A stretch of DNA of 64,000 nucleotides from Allobosea sp. (lineage in GTDB: Bacteria > Pseudomonadota > Alphaproteobacteria > Rhizobiales > Beijerinckiaceae), in the NCBI RefSeq assembly GCF_017308075.1, contig NZ_JAFKFX010000030.1, forward strand, positions 62,001-126,000, written 5' to 3'. The notes below the pieces were generated by a model, which was given only the letters and a program-made list of their open reading frames with translations, made no database searches and was not told the DNA's origin. Below, piece after piece: positions 15,932 through 24,465 of this stretch. The translations under genes were made by a program, and so were the position numbers. Each line of letters opens with the position of its first letter. Position 1 is the first letter of the stretch.

Positions 15932-17191
15932 ATGCCGAGCTTTTTCGATGACGCCTTCGCTCTCGCCGGCCGCCTCGCCCTCATCGGCTGGCTTTCGCTG
16001 ATCCTGCTGCCGTGCTGGCGTGGGGTCTCGGCGGCGCTCGCCGGCTGGATCATTCCGGCCGCGCTCTCTCTCGGCTATCTCGTTCTGATCCTGGTCTACT
16101 GGCACGATGCGCAGGGCGGCTTCCGCTCGCTCGACGCGGTCGCCAGCCTGTTCGCTTCGAAGCCGCTGCTGCTGGCGGGTTGGGTGCACTACCTCGCCTT
16201 CGATCTGTTCCTCGGGAACTGGATCCTCAGGCGCTCGCAGGAGGAGGCGATCCCGCACGGGCTGATGGTGCCGGTGCTGATCCTGACCTTTCTGTTCGGC
16301 CCTGCCGGCTATCTCGCCTGGCTGCTCACCGCCGCATCGTTTCGCCTTGCCCGCGAGGACCGGATCGCCCGGTTCCAGGCGCGGATGCCGGGCTGGCTGC
16401 GCGATATCGAGATCGAGCCGCGCCTCACGGCAGCGGCCTTCGCCATGGCCGCGCTGGTGCTGCCGACCATGCTTGCCCTGGGCCTGGACGAGCGCCTGTT
16501 CGGGGGCGTCAGCCCCTGGGTGAAGCCGCTGAAATTCGAGATCTCGGTCGCCTTCTACCTGCTGACGCTCGCGATCTTACTGCCCCTGAGCAGCGAACGC
16601 TTCCGCGCCTCGCTCGCCGGGCGCTACATGGTCTGGCCGGTGATCGTGCCGATCGTGCTGGAAGTGCTCTACATCGCCTGGCGTGCCTCCCGCGTGGAGG
16701 CCTCGCACTACAATGCAACCTCGCTCGGGACGGCGCTCTACGTGTTGATGGGCATCGGCGCCGTGATGTTCACGCTCGCGCCGGGCTTCCTCGCCTATGG
16801 GCTGGCGCGGCGCGATGCCCGTCCGATGCCCCCGGTGCTGCGCTGGTCGCTGGTGGTCGGCCTTGCCTTGACCTGCGTTCTCGGTTTGCTGAGCGGTATC
16901 GTGCTCGGTCGGAACCCTGGCGGCCACTTCGTCGGCGCACTCCCTGCGCTACATCCGACGCTCCCGCTGCTGGGCTGGTCGCTCAGCGTCGGCGATCTGC
17001 GCCTCGCGCATTTCCTCGGGCTGCACGCCCTGCAGATCGTTCCGGCCTTCGGGCTCCTGATCTGGCTGGCAACGCGCCGGACCGGGCCGGGCCTCGTCAC
17101 ACTCGGCGCCGTCTCGGCCATCTATGCCGGCTTCACCGTGATCGCGCTGCTCGCGGCGCTCGATGCGCGCCCCCTGCTGGGCTTCGGCTGA
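15932..17191 (+). CDS. ABA4-like multi-pass membrane protein
   Basis: 419 aa with about eleven hydrophobic segments. The N-terminal 140 residues match the ABA4-like (DUF4281) pattern: WVHYLAFDLFLGNW, then IPHGLMVPVLILTFLFGPAG YLAW in sequence. In plants ABA4 is needed for neoxanthin synthesis; in bacteria the function is unknown. The remaining 270 residues add about seven more membrane helices, so the protein is about twice the size of a plain ABA4 protein. GGAG lies 6 bases before the ATG. A TetR regulator is divergent. The stop lies only 9 bp from the stop of the convergent XRE gene. Confidence 0.75.
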   Translation: MPSFFDDAFALAGRLALIGWLSLILLPCWRGVSAALAGWIIPAALSLGYLVLILVYWHDAQGGFRSLDAVASLFASKPLLLAGWVHYLAFDLFLGNWILRRSQEEAIPHGLMVPVLILTFLFGPAGYLAWLLTAASFRLAREDRIARFQARMPGWLRDIEIEPRLTAAAFAMAALVLPTMLALGLDERLFGGVSPWVKPLKFEISVAFYLLTLAILLPLSSERFRASLAGRYMVWPVIVPIVLEVLYIAWRASRVEASHYNATSLGTALYVLMGIGAVMFTLAPGFLAYGLARRDARPMPPVLRWSLVVGLALTCVLGLLSGIVLGRNPGGHFVGALPALHPTLPLLGWSLSVGDLRLAHFLGLHALQIVPAFGLLIWLATRRTGPGLVTLGAVSAIYAGFTVIALLAALDARPLLGFG

Positions 17192-17200
17192 GCGCGCAAC

Positions 17201-17446
17201 TCAGGCCTCGCCGCCCTCGCCTTCCATGGCCACCTCCTCCGGCCCCGCTTCGTAGCGCAGCAGATCGCCCGGCTGGCAGTCGAGCACCACGCAGATCCGG
17301 CTGAGCGTGTCGAAGCGCATGCCCCGAACCTTGCCGGATTTCAGCTGCGAGACCTGCTGCTCGGTCAAGCCGATACGCTGGGCGAGCTCCTTCGAGCGCA
17401 TCTTGCGACGCGCCAGCATGACATCGAGTTCGACGATGATCGGCAT
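17201..17446 (-). CDS. small XRE-type transcriptional regulator
   Basis: 81 aa, almost only a Cro/C1 helix-turn-helix: MLARRKMRSKELAQRIGL, then TEQQVSQLKSGKVRGMRFDT and the turn VVLDCQPGDLLRYE, the family of one-domain HTH_26-like regulators. The start is ATG 17446, since AGGAG lies 7 bases before it and overlaps the stop of the preceding DUF2975 gene. This pairing with DUF2975 recurs in bacteria. It probably regulates the pair itself. The extended frame upstream has no HTH character. Confidence 0.85.
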   Translation of the reverse strand: MPIIVELDVMLARRKMRSKELAQRIGLTEQQVSQLKSGKVRGMRFDTLSRICVVLDCQPGDLLRYEAGPEEVAMEGEGGEA

Positions 17447-17456
17447 CGCCAAGCTC

Positions 17457-18023
17457 CTATACGAAACTCTGATTCTCGTCCGCGAGCCGCACCGCCTCCT
17501 TGAGCACCAGTCCGAAGGCGACGAGCGCAGCGCCCGCCGCCAGTGCACCGAACATGCCCGGATCGAGCGTGAGCGCCAGCTGCTTCTGCCCTGACGGATT
17601 GTCGAAGGTCAGCGCCACGCTCTGCAGCGCGCGCGCCAGCGGCGTGGCCACGCCCATCGCCGCCAAGAGCCAGCCGACCCGCACCAGCCGTTGGGCATTC
17701 TCCTCCTCCAGCACCAGACCACGGCCGAAACGGCCGAACAGACTGGCAAGGCGCAACATGGCCGCAGCGAAGAGACCGGCCGGCACGAAGCCCATCGCAA
17801 GCGCGAGCCAGTAACCACGCTCCGATAGCGAGCCGGGCAGCGCACTGACGCCGATCGTGCCACGGGCATAGGCGGCGAGTTGCTCCGGATCACGCCAGAG
17901 CCAGAAAGTGCCGAAGGCCATCAACGCCGCCGCCGCCAAGCAGAAGATGCGCGCGACCGCGCTCACGCGGCGCAGCCTCGCCATGGCGAGCGGCCCTTCG
18001 GGCGAGTTGATGCAGAGCGACAT
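17457..18023 (-). CDS. DUF2975 membrane protein
   Basis: 188 aa with four hydrophobic segments (about residues 25-45, 70-90, 115-135 and 155-175). The DUF2975 pattern includes SLFGRFGRGLVLEEENAQRL in the cytoplasmic loop and VRVGWLLAAMG after it. The function is unknown. It is followed by a small XRE regulator 10 bp on, whose Shine-Dalgarno overlaps this stop. AAGGAG lies before the ATG. One reading is a membrane sensor controlling a DNA-binding partner; there is no direct evidence. Confidence 0.82.
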   Translation of the reverse strand: MSLCINSPEGPLAMARLRRVSAVARIFCLAAAALMAFGTFWLWRDPEQLAAYARGTIGVSALPGSLSERGYWLALAMGFVPAGLFAAAMLRLASLFGRFGRGLVLEEENAQRLVRVGWLLAAMGVATPLARALQSVALTFDNPSGQKQLALTLDPGMFGALAAGAALVAFGLVLKEAVRLADENQSFV

Positions 18024-18103
18024 AAAATTTCACTCCTTGATTGACAAAATTAAACTAAGAAATGAATTTCTGAATGTCAAAGCCATTCACCGAAAGCCCC
18101 CCC

Positions 18104-18736
18104 ATGCGCATCGCCCTACCCGCCAAACTGCTGCTTTTCGGCCTGCTCGCCGGCTGCGGCCATGTTCCTCTGGCCTCGCTGCCGAAATTGTCGAAGATCG
18201 ACATCAAGACAACGGACCTCGCCGAATTGCGGGCCGGCATCAGCCTGCCATCCGATATCCGCCCCCTCCCCGGCGGGGTCAGTCTGACGCTCGTCGCCAT
18301 GCCGAAGGATGGCGGTCGCCATGAGCGCAAGGTCGTGCTGGAGGAGGTCCGCGACGCGGTCGAACTGGCGAAGCTGCCGACCATGGGAGCACCTGGGCGT
18401 CGCTTCACCCTGTTCAAGCTGAGCGCTGCCGATTCCGCCCGCCTCGGCGCCTTTCGCGAGGAGATGTTCGCCGGACCGCAAAACAGCGGCAACCGCGGCA
18501 GCCTGGCGTTGGCCGCCGACAAGGCCTGCCGGCTCGGCGAGCTCACGGGCAAGCCGATCGCGATGAGCGGCTACCTCAGAACCTCGGAAACACAGGATTA
18601 TGTCCTGCTGATGCGCGATTTCGATCTCAGGGAAGCCGTCCGCGAAATCGATCCCAAGATCGATCTGGCAACAGCCATCCCGCCTTGCGACGAGCCGCCG
18701 CTGGCGAAGCTCAGCGGTTCTCGCGTCGGACCATGA
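18104..18736 (+). CDS. hypothetical lipoprotein
   Basis: 210 aa from ATG 18104; ATG 18074 adds ten residues. The N-terminus has a lipoprotein signal: MRIALPAK, hydrophobic LLLFGLL, and lipobox LLAGC with Cys20. The mature part has no domain I recognise; it carries a charged region around residues 70-110 and several short hydrophobic strands. The 26-bp tail overlaps, on the other strand, the end of the MoxR ATPase gene. Likely anchored to the outer or inner membrane leaflet facing the periplasm. Confidence 0.72.
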   Translation: MRIALPAKLLLFGLLAGCGHVPLASLPKLSKIDIKTTDLAELRAGISLPSDIRPLPGGVSLTLVAMPKDGGRHERKVVLEEVRDAVELAKLPTMGAPGRRFTLFKLSAADSARLGAFREEMFAGPQNSGNRGSLALAADKACRLGELTGKPIAMSGYLRTSETQDYVLLMRDFDLREAVREIDPKIDLATAIPPCDEPPLAKLSGSRVGP

Positions 18737-19556
18737 AGGCGAGCTTCTCGAACAGCGAGACGTCCTGCTCGTTCTTGAGCAGGGCGCCATGCAGCGGCGG
18801 GATCAGCTTGCGCGGGTCGCGCTCGCGCAGCACCTCGGGGCCGATATCCTCGGCGACGAGCAGCTTCAGCCAGTCGAGCAGCTCCGAGGTCGACGGCTTC
18901 TTCTTGATCCCCGGCACCTCGCGGACCTCGAAGAACAGCCGCAGCGCTTCCTCCATCAGCCGCTTCTTGATGCCCGGAAAATGCACCTCGATGATCGCCT
19001 GCATCGTCTCTGCATCCGGGAAGCGGATGTAATGGAAGAAGCAGCGACGCAGGAAGGCGTCCGGCAGCTCCTTCTCATTGTTCGAGGTGATGATCATCAC
19101 CGGGCGCTGCGCGGCGCGGATCGTCTCGCCGGTCTCGTAGACATGGAATTCCATGCGGTCGAGCTCGAGCAGCAGGTCGTTCGGGAACTCGATATCGGCC
19201 TTGTCGATCTCGTCGATCAGCAGCACGGGCCTGACCGGCGAGACGAAGGCCTCCCAGAGCTTGCCGCGCTTGATGTAGTTGGCGATGTCGGAGACGCGGG
19301 CATCGCCGAGCTGGCTGTCGCGCAGCCGGCTGACCGCATCGTATTCGTAGAGGCCCTGCTGTGCCTTGGTCGTCGACTTGACGTGCCAGGTGATCAGCGG
19401 CGCACCGAGCGCCGCGGCGATCTCCTCCGCCAGCACGGTCTTGCCGGTGCCGGGCTCGCCCTTGACCAGAAGCGGCCGCTCCAGCCGGATCGCAGCGTTG
19501 ACGGCGACGGTGAGATCCTCGGTGGCGACGTAAGAAGCGGTGCCGGTGAAGCGCAT
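18711..19556 (-). CDS. MoxR-family AAA+ ATPase
   Basis: 281 aa. Walker A GEPGTGKT is at residues 33-40, Walker B VLLIDEIDKA at 111-120, and sensor 1 in VMIITSNNEKELPDAFLRRC. MoxR ATPases act as chaperones that load metals or assemble complexes, nearly always with a VWA-domain partner (CoxE type). No VWA gene lies next to it here. The sequence GKLWEAFVSPVRP is typical of the CoxD/YehL-type branch. AAGGG lies 6 bases before ATG 19556, which supports this start over upstream codons. A CoxL-like hydrolase lies 9 kb away, a possible but unproven link. Confidence 0.88.
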   Translation of the reverse strand: MRFTGTASYVATEDLTVAVNAAIRLERPLLVKGEPGTGKTVLAEEIAAALGAPLITWHVKSTTKAQQGLYEYDAVSRLRDSQLGDARVSDIANYIKRGKLWEAFVSPVRPVLLIDEIDKADIEFPNDLLLELDRMEFHVYETGETIRAAQRPVMIITSNNEKELPDAFLRRCFFHYIRFPDAETMQAIIEVHFPGIKKRLMEEALRLFFEVREVPGIKKKPSTSELLDWLKLLVAEDIGPEVLRERDPRKLIPPLHGALLKNEQDVSLFEKLAFMVRRENR

Positions 19557-19754
19557 GCGTGACCCTTCGCGTGATCGGCGGCCAGAAAGCCGCTTCCTTC
19601 GGGCCCGCATCGCCGCGAGCCTGACCGAGGTCTAGTCGGCCGATCCCGGGCGAGCAAGTTTTCGCGAAGTAGCCTCTTGATTTTGTTGTGTTGCCGCGGC
19701 GCAGCAAGCAAAATTCCCCCATCAGCAGAATCGGCAATTCAGTTTGGGGGGCAT

Positions 19755-21542
19755 GTGGCCGCAACGATCGACCCCTCTACCTTTCGCGACGCCGTGGTCG
19801 TGCTGGCGACGGCTGGCGTCATCGTGCCGTTCGCCAAGCGCTTCCGCGTCAATTCGGTCGTCGCCTTCGTCGCCTGCGGCGCCGTGCTGGGTCCCTACGG
19901 CCTCGGCGGCCTCGTCGCCAAGGTGCCCTTCCTCAGCACGATCACTGTCTCGGACGCCAAGGCCCTCGCCGGGCCGGCCGAGCTCGGCATCGCCTTCCTG
20001 CTCTTCGTCATCGGGCTCGAACTCTCCTATGACCGGCTGATGACGATGCGCCGATTGGTCTTCGGCCTCGGCCTCGGTCAGATCAGCCTCTCCGCCTGCG
20101 TTATCGGTGCGGTCGCCTATGGCTTCGGCCAGCCGGCTACGGCGGCGCTGATCATCGGCACGGCGCTGGCGCTGTCGTCGACCGCGATGGTGGTGGAACT
20201 GCTTTCGGCCCACCGCCGCATCACCTCCTCCGCCGGCCGCGCCAGCTTCGCGATCCTGCTCTGCCAGGACCTCGCCGTTATTCCCCTACTCTTCCTGATC
20301 AGCGTGCTCGGCGCGCAGGAAAACGGCTCGCTGCTGGCCGGCCTCGCCCAGGCGCTGCTCCAGGCGGCTGCGGCGATCGCCGCCATCATCGTGATCGGAC
20401 GCTTCGCCATGCGCCCGCTGTTCCGGCTGGTCGCCTCGACCGACTCCTCCGAGAGCTTCCTCGCCGCGACGCTTCTGGTCGCGCTCGGCACCGGCCTGAT
20501 CGCCGCCGCCGCCGGCCTCTCCATGGGGCTCGGCGCCTTCATCGCCGGACTGCTGCTCGCCGAGACCGAGTATCGCCGCGCCATCGAGGTCACGATCGAG
20601 CCCTTCAAATCGCTGCTGATCGGCGTCTTCTTTCTCACGGTCGGCATGAGCGTGGACCCGGCCCAGCTCGCCGCCCAGCCACTGGCGATCCTTTCGATCG
20701 CGCTCGGGCTTTTTCTCGCCAAGGCGGTGATCACCTTCCTGCTGGCGCGCTTCTTCCGGCTCGGGCGCGCGACCGCGCTGGAAAGCGCGATCCTGATCGG
20801 CCCTGGCGGCGAGTTCGCCTTCGTCCTGCTCAGCGCCTCCGTGGCGGCCGAGCTGGTCGATCGCTCGGCCTCGGGCCTTGTCCTGGCCGCGGTGTCGCTG
20901 ACCATGATCGCCCTGCCACTGGCCGCCCGGCTGGCACGCATGCTGGCGGCGCATTTCGCGCCCATGGTACAGCTACCGGAGGAAGCGCAGATCCTGCCGC
21001 CCGACGATCACGCCGCCCGCGCCCTCGTCGTCGGCTGCGGCCGCGTCGGCCGGCTCGTCGGCGAGATGCTGGAGCAGCACAAGGCGCCCTTCCTGGTGAT
21101 CGACGCCGACCCCGCCCTGGTTTCGAGCCAGCGCCGGGCCGGCCGCCCCGCCTTCTTCGGCGATGCGACCAAGCCGGAATTCCTGCGCCTCTGCGGATTG
21201 CAGGAAGCGACCGCGCTGATCGTGACGATCGACAACCAGCGTGCGGTCGACGAGATCGTCAGGGCCGCGCGCGAGATGCGGCCCGACCTCGTGATCGTCG
21301 CCCGCGCCCGCGATGCCAGGCACGCCCGCCATCTCTACGAGATCGGCGTCAACGACGCCGTGCCTGAGACCATCGAGGCCAGCCTGCAATTGTCGGAAGC
21401 CGCGCTGGTCGGGCTCGGCGTGCCGATGGGCCTGGTCATCGCCTCGGTGCATCAGCGCCGCGACGATTTCCGCGCCGAGCTCAAGCCGGCGAGCGCGCCC
21501 GGCCGTTCCCTTCCGCGCCACGCCCGCTCGCGAAGGCTGTGA
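19755..21542 (+). CDS. Kef-type CPA2 cation/proton antiporter with TrkA-N domain
   Basis: 595 aa from GTG 19755. The N-terminal 390 residues form the CPA2 exchanger, about 12 membrane segments with the family stretch LSSTAMVVELLSAHR and GLLLAETEYRRAIEVTIEPF. The C-terminal part (about residues 410-560) is a Rossmann TrkA-N regulatory domain: ALVVGCGRVGRLVGEML, then IDADPALVSSQRRAG and FFGDATKPEFL. This layout fits KefB/KefC-type potassium/proton antiporters, whose relatives respond to nucleotides or glutathione adducts. The only longer start is TTG with no ribosome site; the GTG has a GGGGGG just before it. It ends 62 bp into the convergent glycosyltransferase gene. Confidence 0.85.
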   Translation: MAATIDPSTFRDAVVVLATAGVIVPFAKRFRVNSVVAFVACGAVLGPYGLGGLVAKVPFLSTITVSDAKALAGPAELGIAFLLFVIGLELSYDRLMTMRRLVFGLGLGQISLSACVIGAVAYGFGQPATAALIIGTALALSSTAMVVELLSAHRRITSSAGRASFAILLCQDLAVIPLLFLISVLGAQENGSLLAGLAQALLQAAAAIAAIIVIGRFAMRPLFRLVASTDSSESFLAATLLVALGTGLIAAAAGLSMGLGAFIAGLLLAETEYRRAIEVTIEPFKSLLIGVFFLTVGMSVDPAQLAAQPLAILSIALGLFLAKAVITFLLARFFRLGRATALESAILIGPGGEFAFVLLSASVAAELVDRSASGLVLAAVSLTMIALPLAARLARMLAAHFAPMVQLPEEAQILPPDDHAARALVVGCGRVGRLVGEMLEQHKAPFLVIDADPALVSSQRRAGRPAFFGDATKPEFLRLCGLQEATALIVTIDNQRAVDEIVRAAREMRPDLVIVARARDARHARHLYEIGVNDAVPETIEASLQLSEAALVGLGVPMGLVIASVHQRRDDFRAELKPASAPGRSLPRHARSRRL

Positions 21543-22569
21543 CGCTCTGCACCGGCGCTTGCCGCGCCGCCTGCGCGGCCCGGCGGATATGCCCGTAGAA
21601 CTGCTCGGCGCTGCTCTGCCAGCTATGGCGGGCGGCGAGCTGCGGCCCCGCCTCGCGCGGCAATCTGAGTGCCGAAAGCGCCGCCTGGCGCAGGTCCTCG
21701 TGCAGCACGGCGGCATTGCTGCCGGCGAAGACGTCGCTCGGCCCCTGCACCGGAAAGGCCGCGACCGGCAGGCCGCTGGCGGCGGCCTCGAGCAGGACGA
21801 TGCCGAACGTGTCGGTCAGGCTCGGAAAGACGAAGACGTCGGAGGAGGCGTAGATCGCCGCGAGCTCCTCGCCCTCGCGCGCGCCGAGGAAATGCGCCTC
21901 GGGAAAGGCGCGCTTCAGGTCGCCCAGGGCCGGCCCGTCGCCGACCACGACCTTGCTGCCTGGCAGGCGCAGCGACAGGAACGCCGCGAGATTCTTCTCG
22001 ACCGCAACCCGGCCGACGCTGAGAAAGATCGGCCGCGGCAGGTCGAGCACGCTCGCAGACCGCGGATGGAACAGCGAGAGATCGACGCCGCGGCCCCAGC
22101 GCAGGATGCGCTCGAAGCCATGCTCGCGCAGCTCGGCCTCGACCGTCGCCGTCGAGACCATCACCCCGGCCGCCGGTGCATGGAAGCGGCGCAGGAAGCG
22201 ATAGCTCCAGCTTTCGGGGATCGGCCAGCGCGCCGCGACATATTGCGGGAAGCGGGTGTGGTAGCTCGTGGTGAAGCTGCGCTTCTGCGCCAGGCAGGCC
22301 GCCCGCGCCAGCCAGCCGATCGGCCCTTCGGTCGCGATGTGGATATGGTCGGGGCCGAACTCGGCGATGCGTTTCGCCACCTGCTGCTGGCTGGCCAGCG
22401 CGATCCGGATATCCGGATAGGACGGCAGGCCGACCTGCCGGAAGCCTTCAGGCGTCAGCATCTGCGCCGTGACGCCGAAATCGGGCGCTGCCTCGAACAT
22501 CCGCTCCAGCGAGCGCACGACGCCGTTGATCTGCGGCCGCCAGGCGTCGGTGGCGATCAGGACGCGCAT
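21481..22569 (-). CDS. GT4-family glycosyltransferase
   Basis: 362 aa. The N-terminus MRVLIATDAWRPQINGVVRS is the GT4/MgtA-like donor fold. The second half holds the nucleotide-sugar site, FLSVGRVAVEKNLAAFLSL, VVVGDGPALGDLKRAF and FVFPSLTDTFGIVLLEAAAS, with the E-x7-E of GT4 enzymes. Relatives make glycolipids, often alpha-mannosyl transfer from GDP-mannose, but the donor is not determined. The start overlaps the stop of the LpxH-like gene by one base, so the two are coupled. Its last 20 codons overlap the convergent antiporter gene by 62 bp. Confidence 0.88.
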   Translation of the reverse strand: MRVLIATDAWRPQINGVVRSLERMFEAAPDFGVTAQMLTPEGFRQVGLPSYPDIRIALASQQQVAKRIAEFGPDHIHIATEGPIGWLARAACLAQKRSFTTSYHTRFPQYVAARWPIPESWSYRFLRRFHAPAAGVMVSTATVEAELREHGFERILRWGRGVDLSLFHPRSASVLDLPRPIFLSVGRVAVEKNLAAFLSLRLPGSKVVVGDGPALGDLKRAFPEAHFLGAREGEELAAIYASSDVFVFPSLTDTFGIVLLEAAASGLPVAAFPVQGPSDVFAGSNAAVLHEDLRQAALSALRLPREAGPQLAARHSWQSSAEQFYGHIRRAAQAARQAPVQSVTAFASGRGAEGNGRARSPA

Positions 22570-23402
22570 CAGGCGGCCTCGCCAACCAGCACCGGCGCCG
22601 GCCGCTGCGGGGCGGATGCGGCCGACAGGCCCGGATTCTCGCCCCTGAAGCGATGCTGCGGCCAGCGGATGATTTCGAAGCGGCCGTCATCATGCTCGAC
22701 GACCGCCGTGCAGCTCTCGACCCAGTCGCCGGTGTTGATGTAGTCCAGCCCGTCGATCCGGCGCTGCGTCGCGTGGTGGATATGGCCGCAGATCACGCCG
22801 TCGGCCTTGTGCCGCCTCGCCTCGTCGGCCAGGCACTGCTCGAACTCGCCGATATAATTGACCGCGTTCTTGACCTTGTGCTTGGCCCAGGCCGAGAGCG
22901 ACCAGTGCGGCAGGCGCAGGGTCCGGCGCACCTTGTTGATCCCGTGGTTCAGGACGAGGGCGACGGTGTAGGCCCAGTCGCCGAGCAGCGCGAGCCATTT
23001 GGCGTTGCGCACGACGAGATCGAACAGATCGCCATGGATCACCAGCATCCGCCGGCCATCGGCGGTCTCGTGAATGATCTCGTCGACCAGCGTGATGCCG
23101 CCGAATTGCAGCCCGGTGTAGTCACGCAGGAAATCGTCATGATTGCCGGTGACGTAGACCAGCTTCGAGCCCTTGCGGACCTTGCGCAGCAGCTTCTGCA
23201 CGACGTCGTTATGGGCCTGCGGGAAATACCAGCCGTTCTTCAGACGCCAGCCGTCGATAATGTCGCCGACCAGATAGATCCGCGGCGCGTCATAGGCCCG
23301 CAGAAACTCGAGAACGAGATCCGCCTGCGCCCCGCGCGTACCTAGATGCAGGTCGGAGATGAAGATGCTGCGAACCTGCTTGGCGTCGCTGTCGTCGCTC
23401 AT
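22569..23402 (-). CDS. LpxH-like UDP-2,3-diacylglucosamine diphosphatase family protein
   Basis: 277 aa calcineurin-like phosphoesterase. The metal motifs are in order: DLHLG (17-21), GD (46-47), GNHD (86-89), HGD (123-125) and GHIHH (206-210). LpxH cleaves UDP-diacylglucosamine to lipid X in lipid A synthesis; this branch, sometimes called LpxH2-like, lies next to a glycosyltransferase and has unclear substrate. The protein has no signal peptide and would be cytoplasmic at the membrane. It is coupled to the GT4 gene by a one-base overlap, so a shared role in an envelope glycolipid is likely. Confidence 0.85.
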   Translation of the reverse strand: MSDDSDAKQVRSIFISDLHLGTRGAQADLVLEFLRAYDAPRIYLVGDIIDGWRLKNGWYFPQAHNDVVQKLLRKVRKGSKLVYVTGNHDDFLRDYTGLQFGGITLVDEIIHETADGRRMLVIHGDLFDLVVRNAKWLALLGDWAYTVALVLNHGINKVRRTLRLPHWSLSAWAKHKVKNAVNYIGEFEQCLADEARRHKADGVICGHIHHATQRRIDGLDYINTGDWVESCTAVVEHDDGRFEIIRWPQHRFRGENPGLSAASAPQRPAPVLVGEAA

Positions 23403-23520
23403 GTGCCACCGGCCCGCCCTGTTGCGATGCCTGCGGCGTGTGTCTGATTTGCACTACGCTTTGATGACGCGGCCGGAAAACCGTGCTTTGGCTCAGGCAC
23501 TGGAAATTCGGAGGAACACT

Positions 23521-24300
23521 ATGGATCTGGGAATCGCCGGCCGCACCGCCATCGTCTGCGCCTCGAGCAAGGGGCTGGGACGCGGCTGTGCCCAGGCGCT
23601 GGCCGAGGCCGGCTGCACCGTCGTCATCAACGGGCGCGACGCCAAGACCCTGGAAGAGACCGCGAGCGCGATCCGCGCCAGCACCGGCGCGACTGTGATC
23701 GCAGTCGTCGCCGACGTCTCGACCAAGGCCGGCCAGCACGCGCTGCTCGCCGCATCGCCGGAGGTCGACATCCTCGTCAACAACAATGGCGGCCCGCCAC
23801 CCAAGCCCTTCCGCGAGGTGACGCGCGAGGCGCTGCTCGAAGGCGTCGCGCAGAACATGGCGACTCCGCTCGAGCTGACGCAAGCCGTGGTCGACGGCAT
23901 GATCGCGCGCGGCTTCGGTCGCATCGTCAACATCACCTCGGCGAGCGTGCTGACGCCGCTGACCGGGCTCGACGTCTCCTCCGCCGCCCGCGCCGGCCTC
24001 ACCGCCTTCCTCGCCGGCGTGGCGCGCGAGGTCGCCCATGCCAACGTCACCATCAACAACATCCTGCCTGGCGTCTTCGCCACCGACCGCCTGACGAGCT
24101 CGACCAAGCGCGTCGCGGCGATGAAGGGCATTTCGGAAGACGAAGTCATGAAGCTGCGCCGCGCCGAGATCCCGGCCGGCCGCTTCGGCGAGGCCGAGGA
24201 GTTCGGCAAGCTCTGCGCCTTCCTCGCCAGCGTCCATGCCGGCTACATCACCGGCCAGAACTTCCTGATGGATGGCGGCTCGTTCCGCGCCAACTTCTGA
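23521..24300 (+). CDS. SDR-family oxidoreductase-like protein with altered active site
   Basis: 259 aa Rossmann protein. The dinucleotide site is ASSKGLG near residue 14, and the NNNGG motif follows strand 4. The usual catalytic YxxxK is missing: after ITSAS, the place of YxASK reads VSSAARAGL, so Tyr is replaced and Lys is replaced by Arg. A branch of 3-oxoacyl-ACP-reductase-like SDRs has this pattern, so it is a subfamily feature and may mean a changed reaction. GGAGG lies upstream of the ATG at 23521; the open frame runs further but without family features. The C-terminal GQNFLMDGGSFRANF is typical of SDRs. Confidence 0.85.
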   Translation: MDLGIAGRTAIVCASSKGLGRGCAQALAEAGCTVVINGRDAKTLEETASAIRASTGATVIAVVADVSTKAGQHALLAASPEVDILVNNNGGPPPKPFREVTREALLEGVAQNMATPLELTQAVVDGMIARGFGRIVNITSASVLTPLTGLDVSSAARAGLTAFLAGVAREVAHANVTINNILPGVFATDRLTSSTKRVAAMKGISEDEVMKLRRAEIPAGRFGEAEEFGKLCAFLASVHAGYITGQNFLMDGGSFRANF

Positions 24301-24315
24301 CACCAGCAATACAGC

Positions 24316-24424
24316 CCTCATCCTGAGGAGCCGCGCAGCGGCGTCTCGAAGGAAGCTCCAGGAGGCTCCGGAACCATCTGGAGCATCCTTCGAGACGGCC
24401 CTATCAGGCCTCCTCAGGATGAGG
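24316..24424. repeat. short palindromic repeat, family A, copy 1
   Basis: The arms CCTCATCCTGAGGAG and CTCCTCAGGATGAGG are perfect complements, and the interior GTCTCGAAGG / CCTTCGAGAC also pairs. It lies between the SDR and GNAT genes. Copies at 53744 and 40894 share the sequence. It resembles bacterial REP/BIME-like elements. Confidence 0.85.
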
Positions 24425-24465
24425 TCGAGAAACTCCGGACACCGCGGCAGGCCAACCCAACCCCC

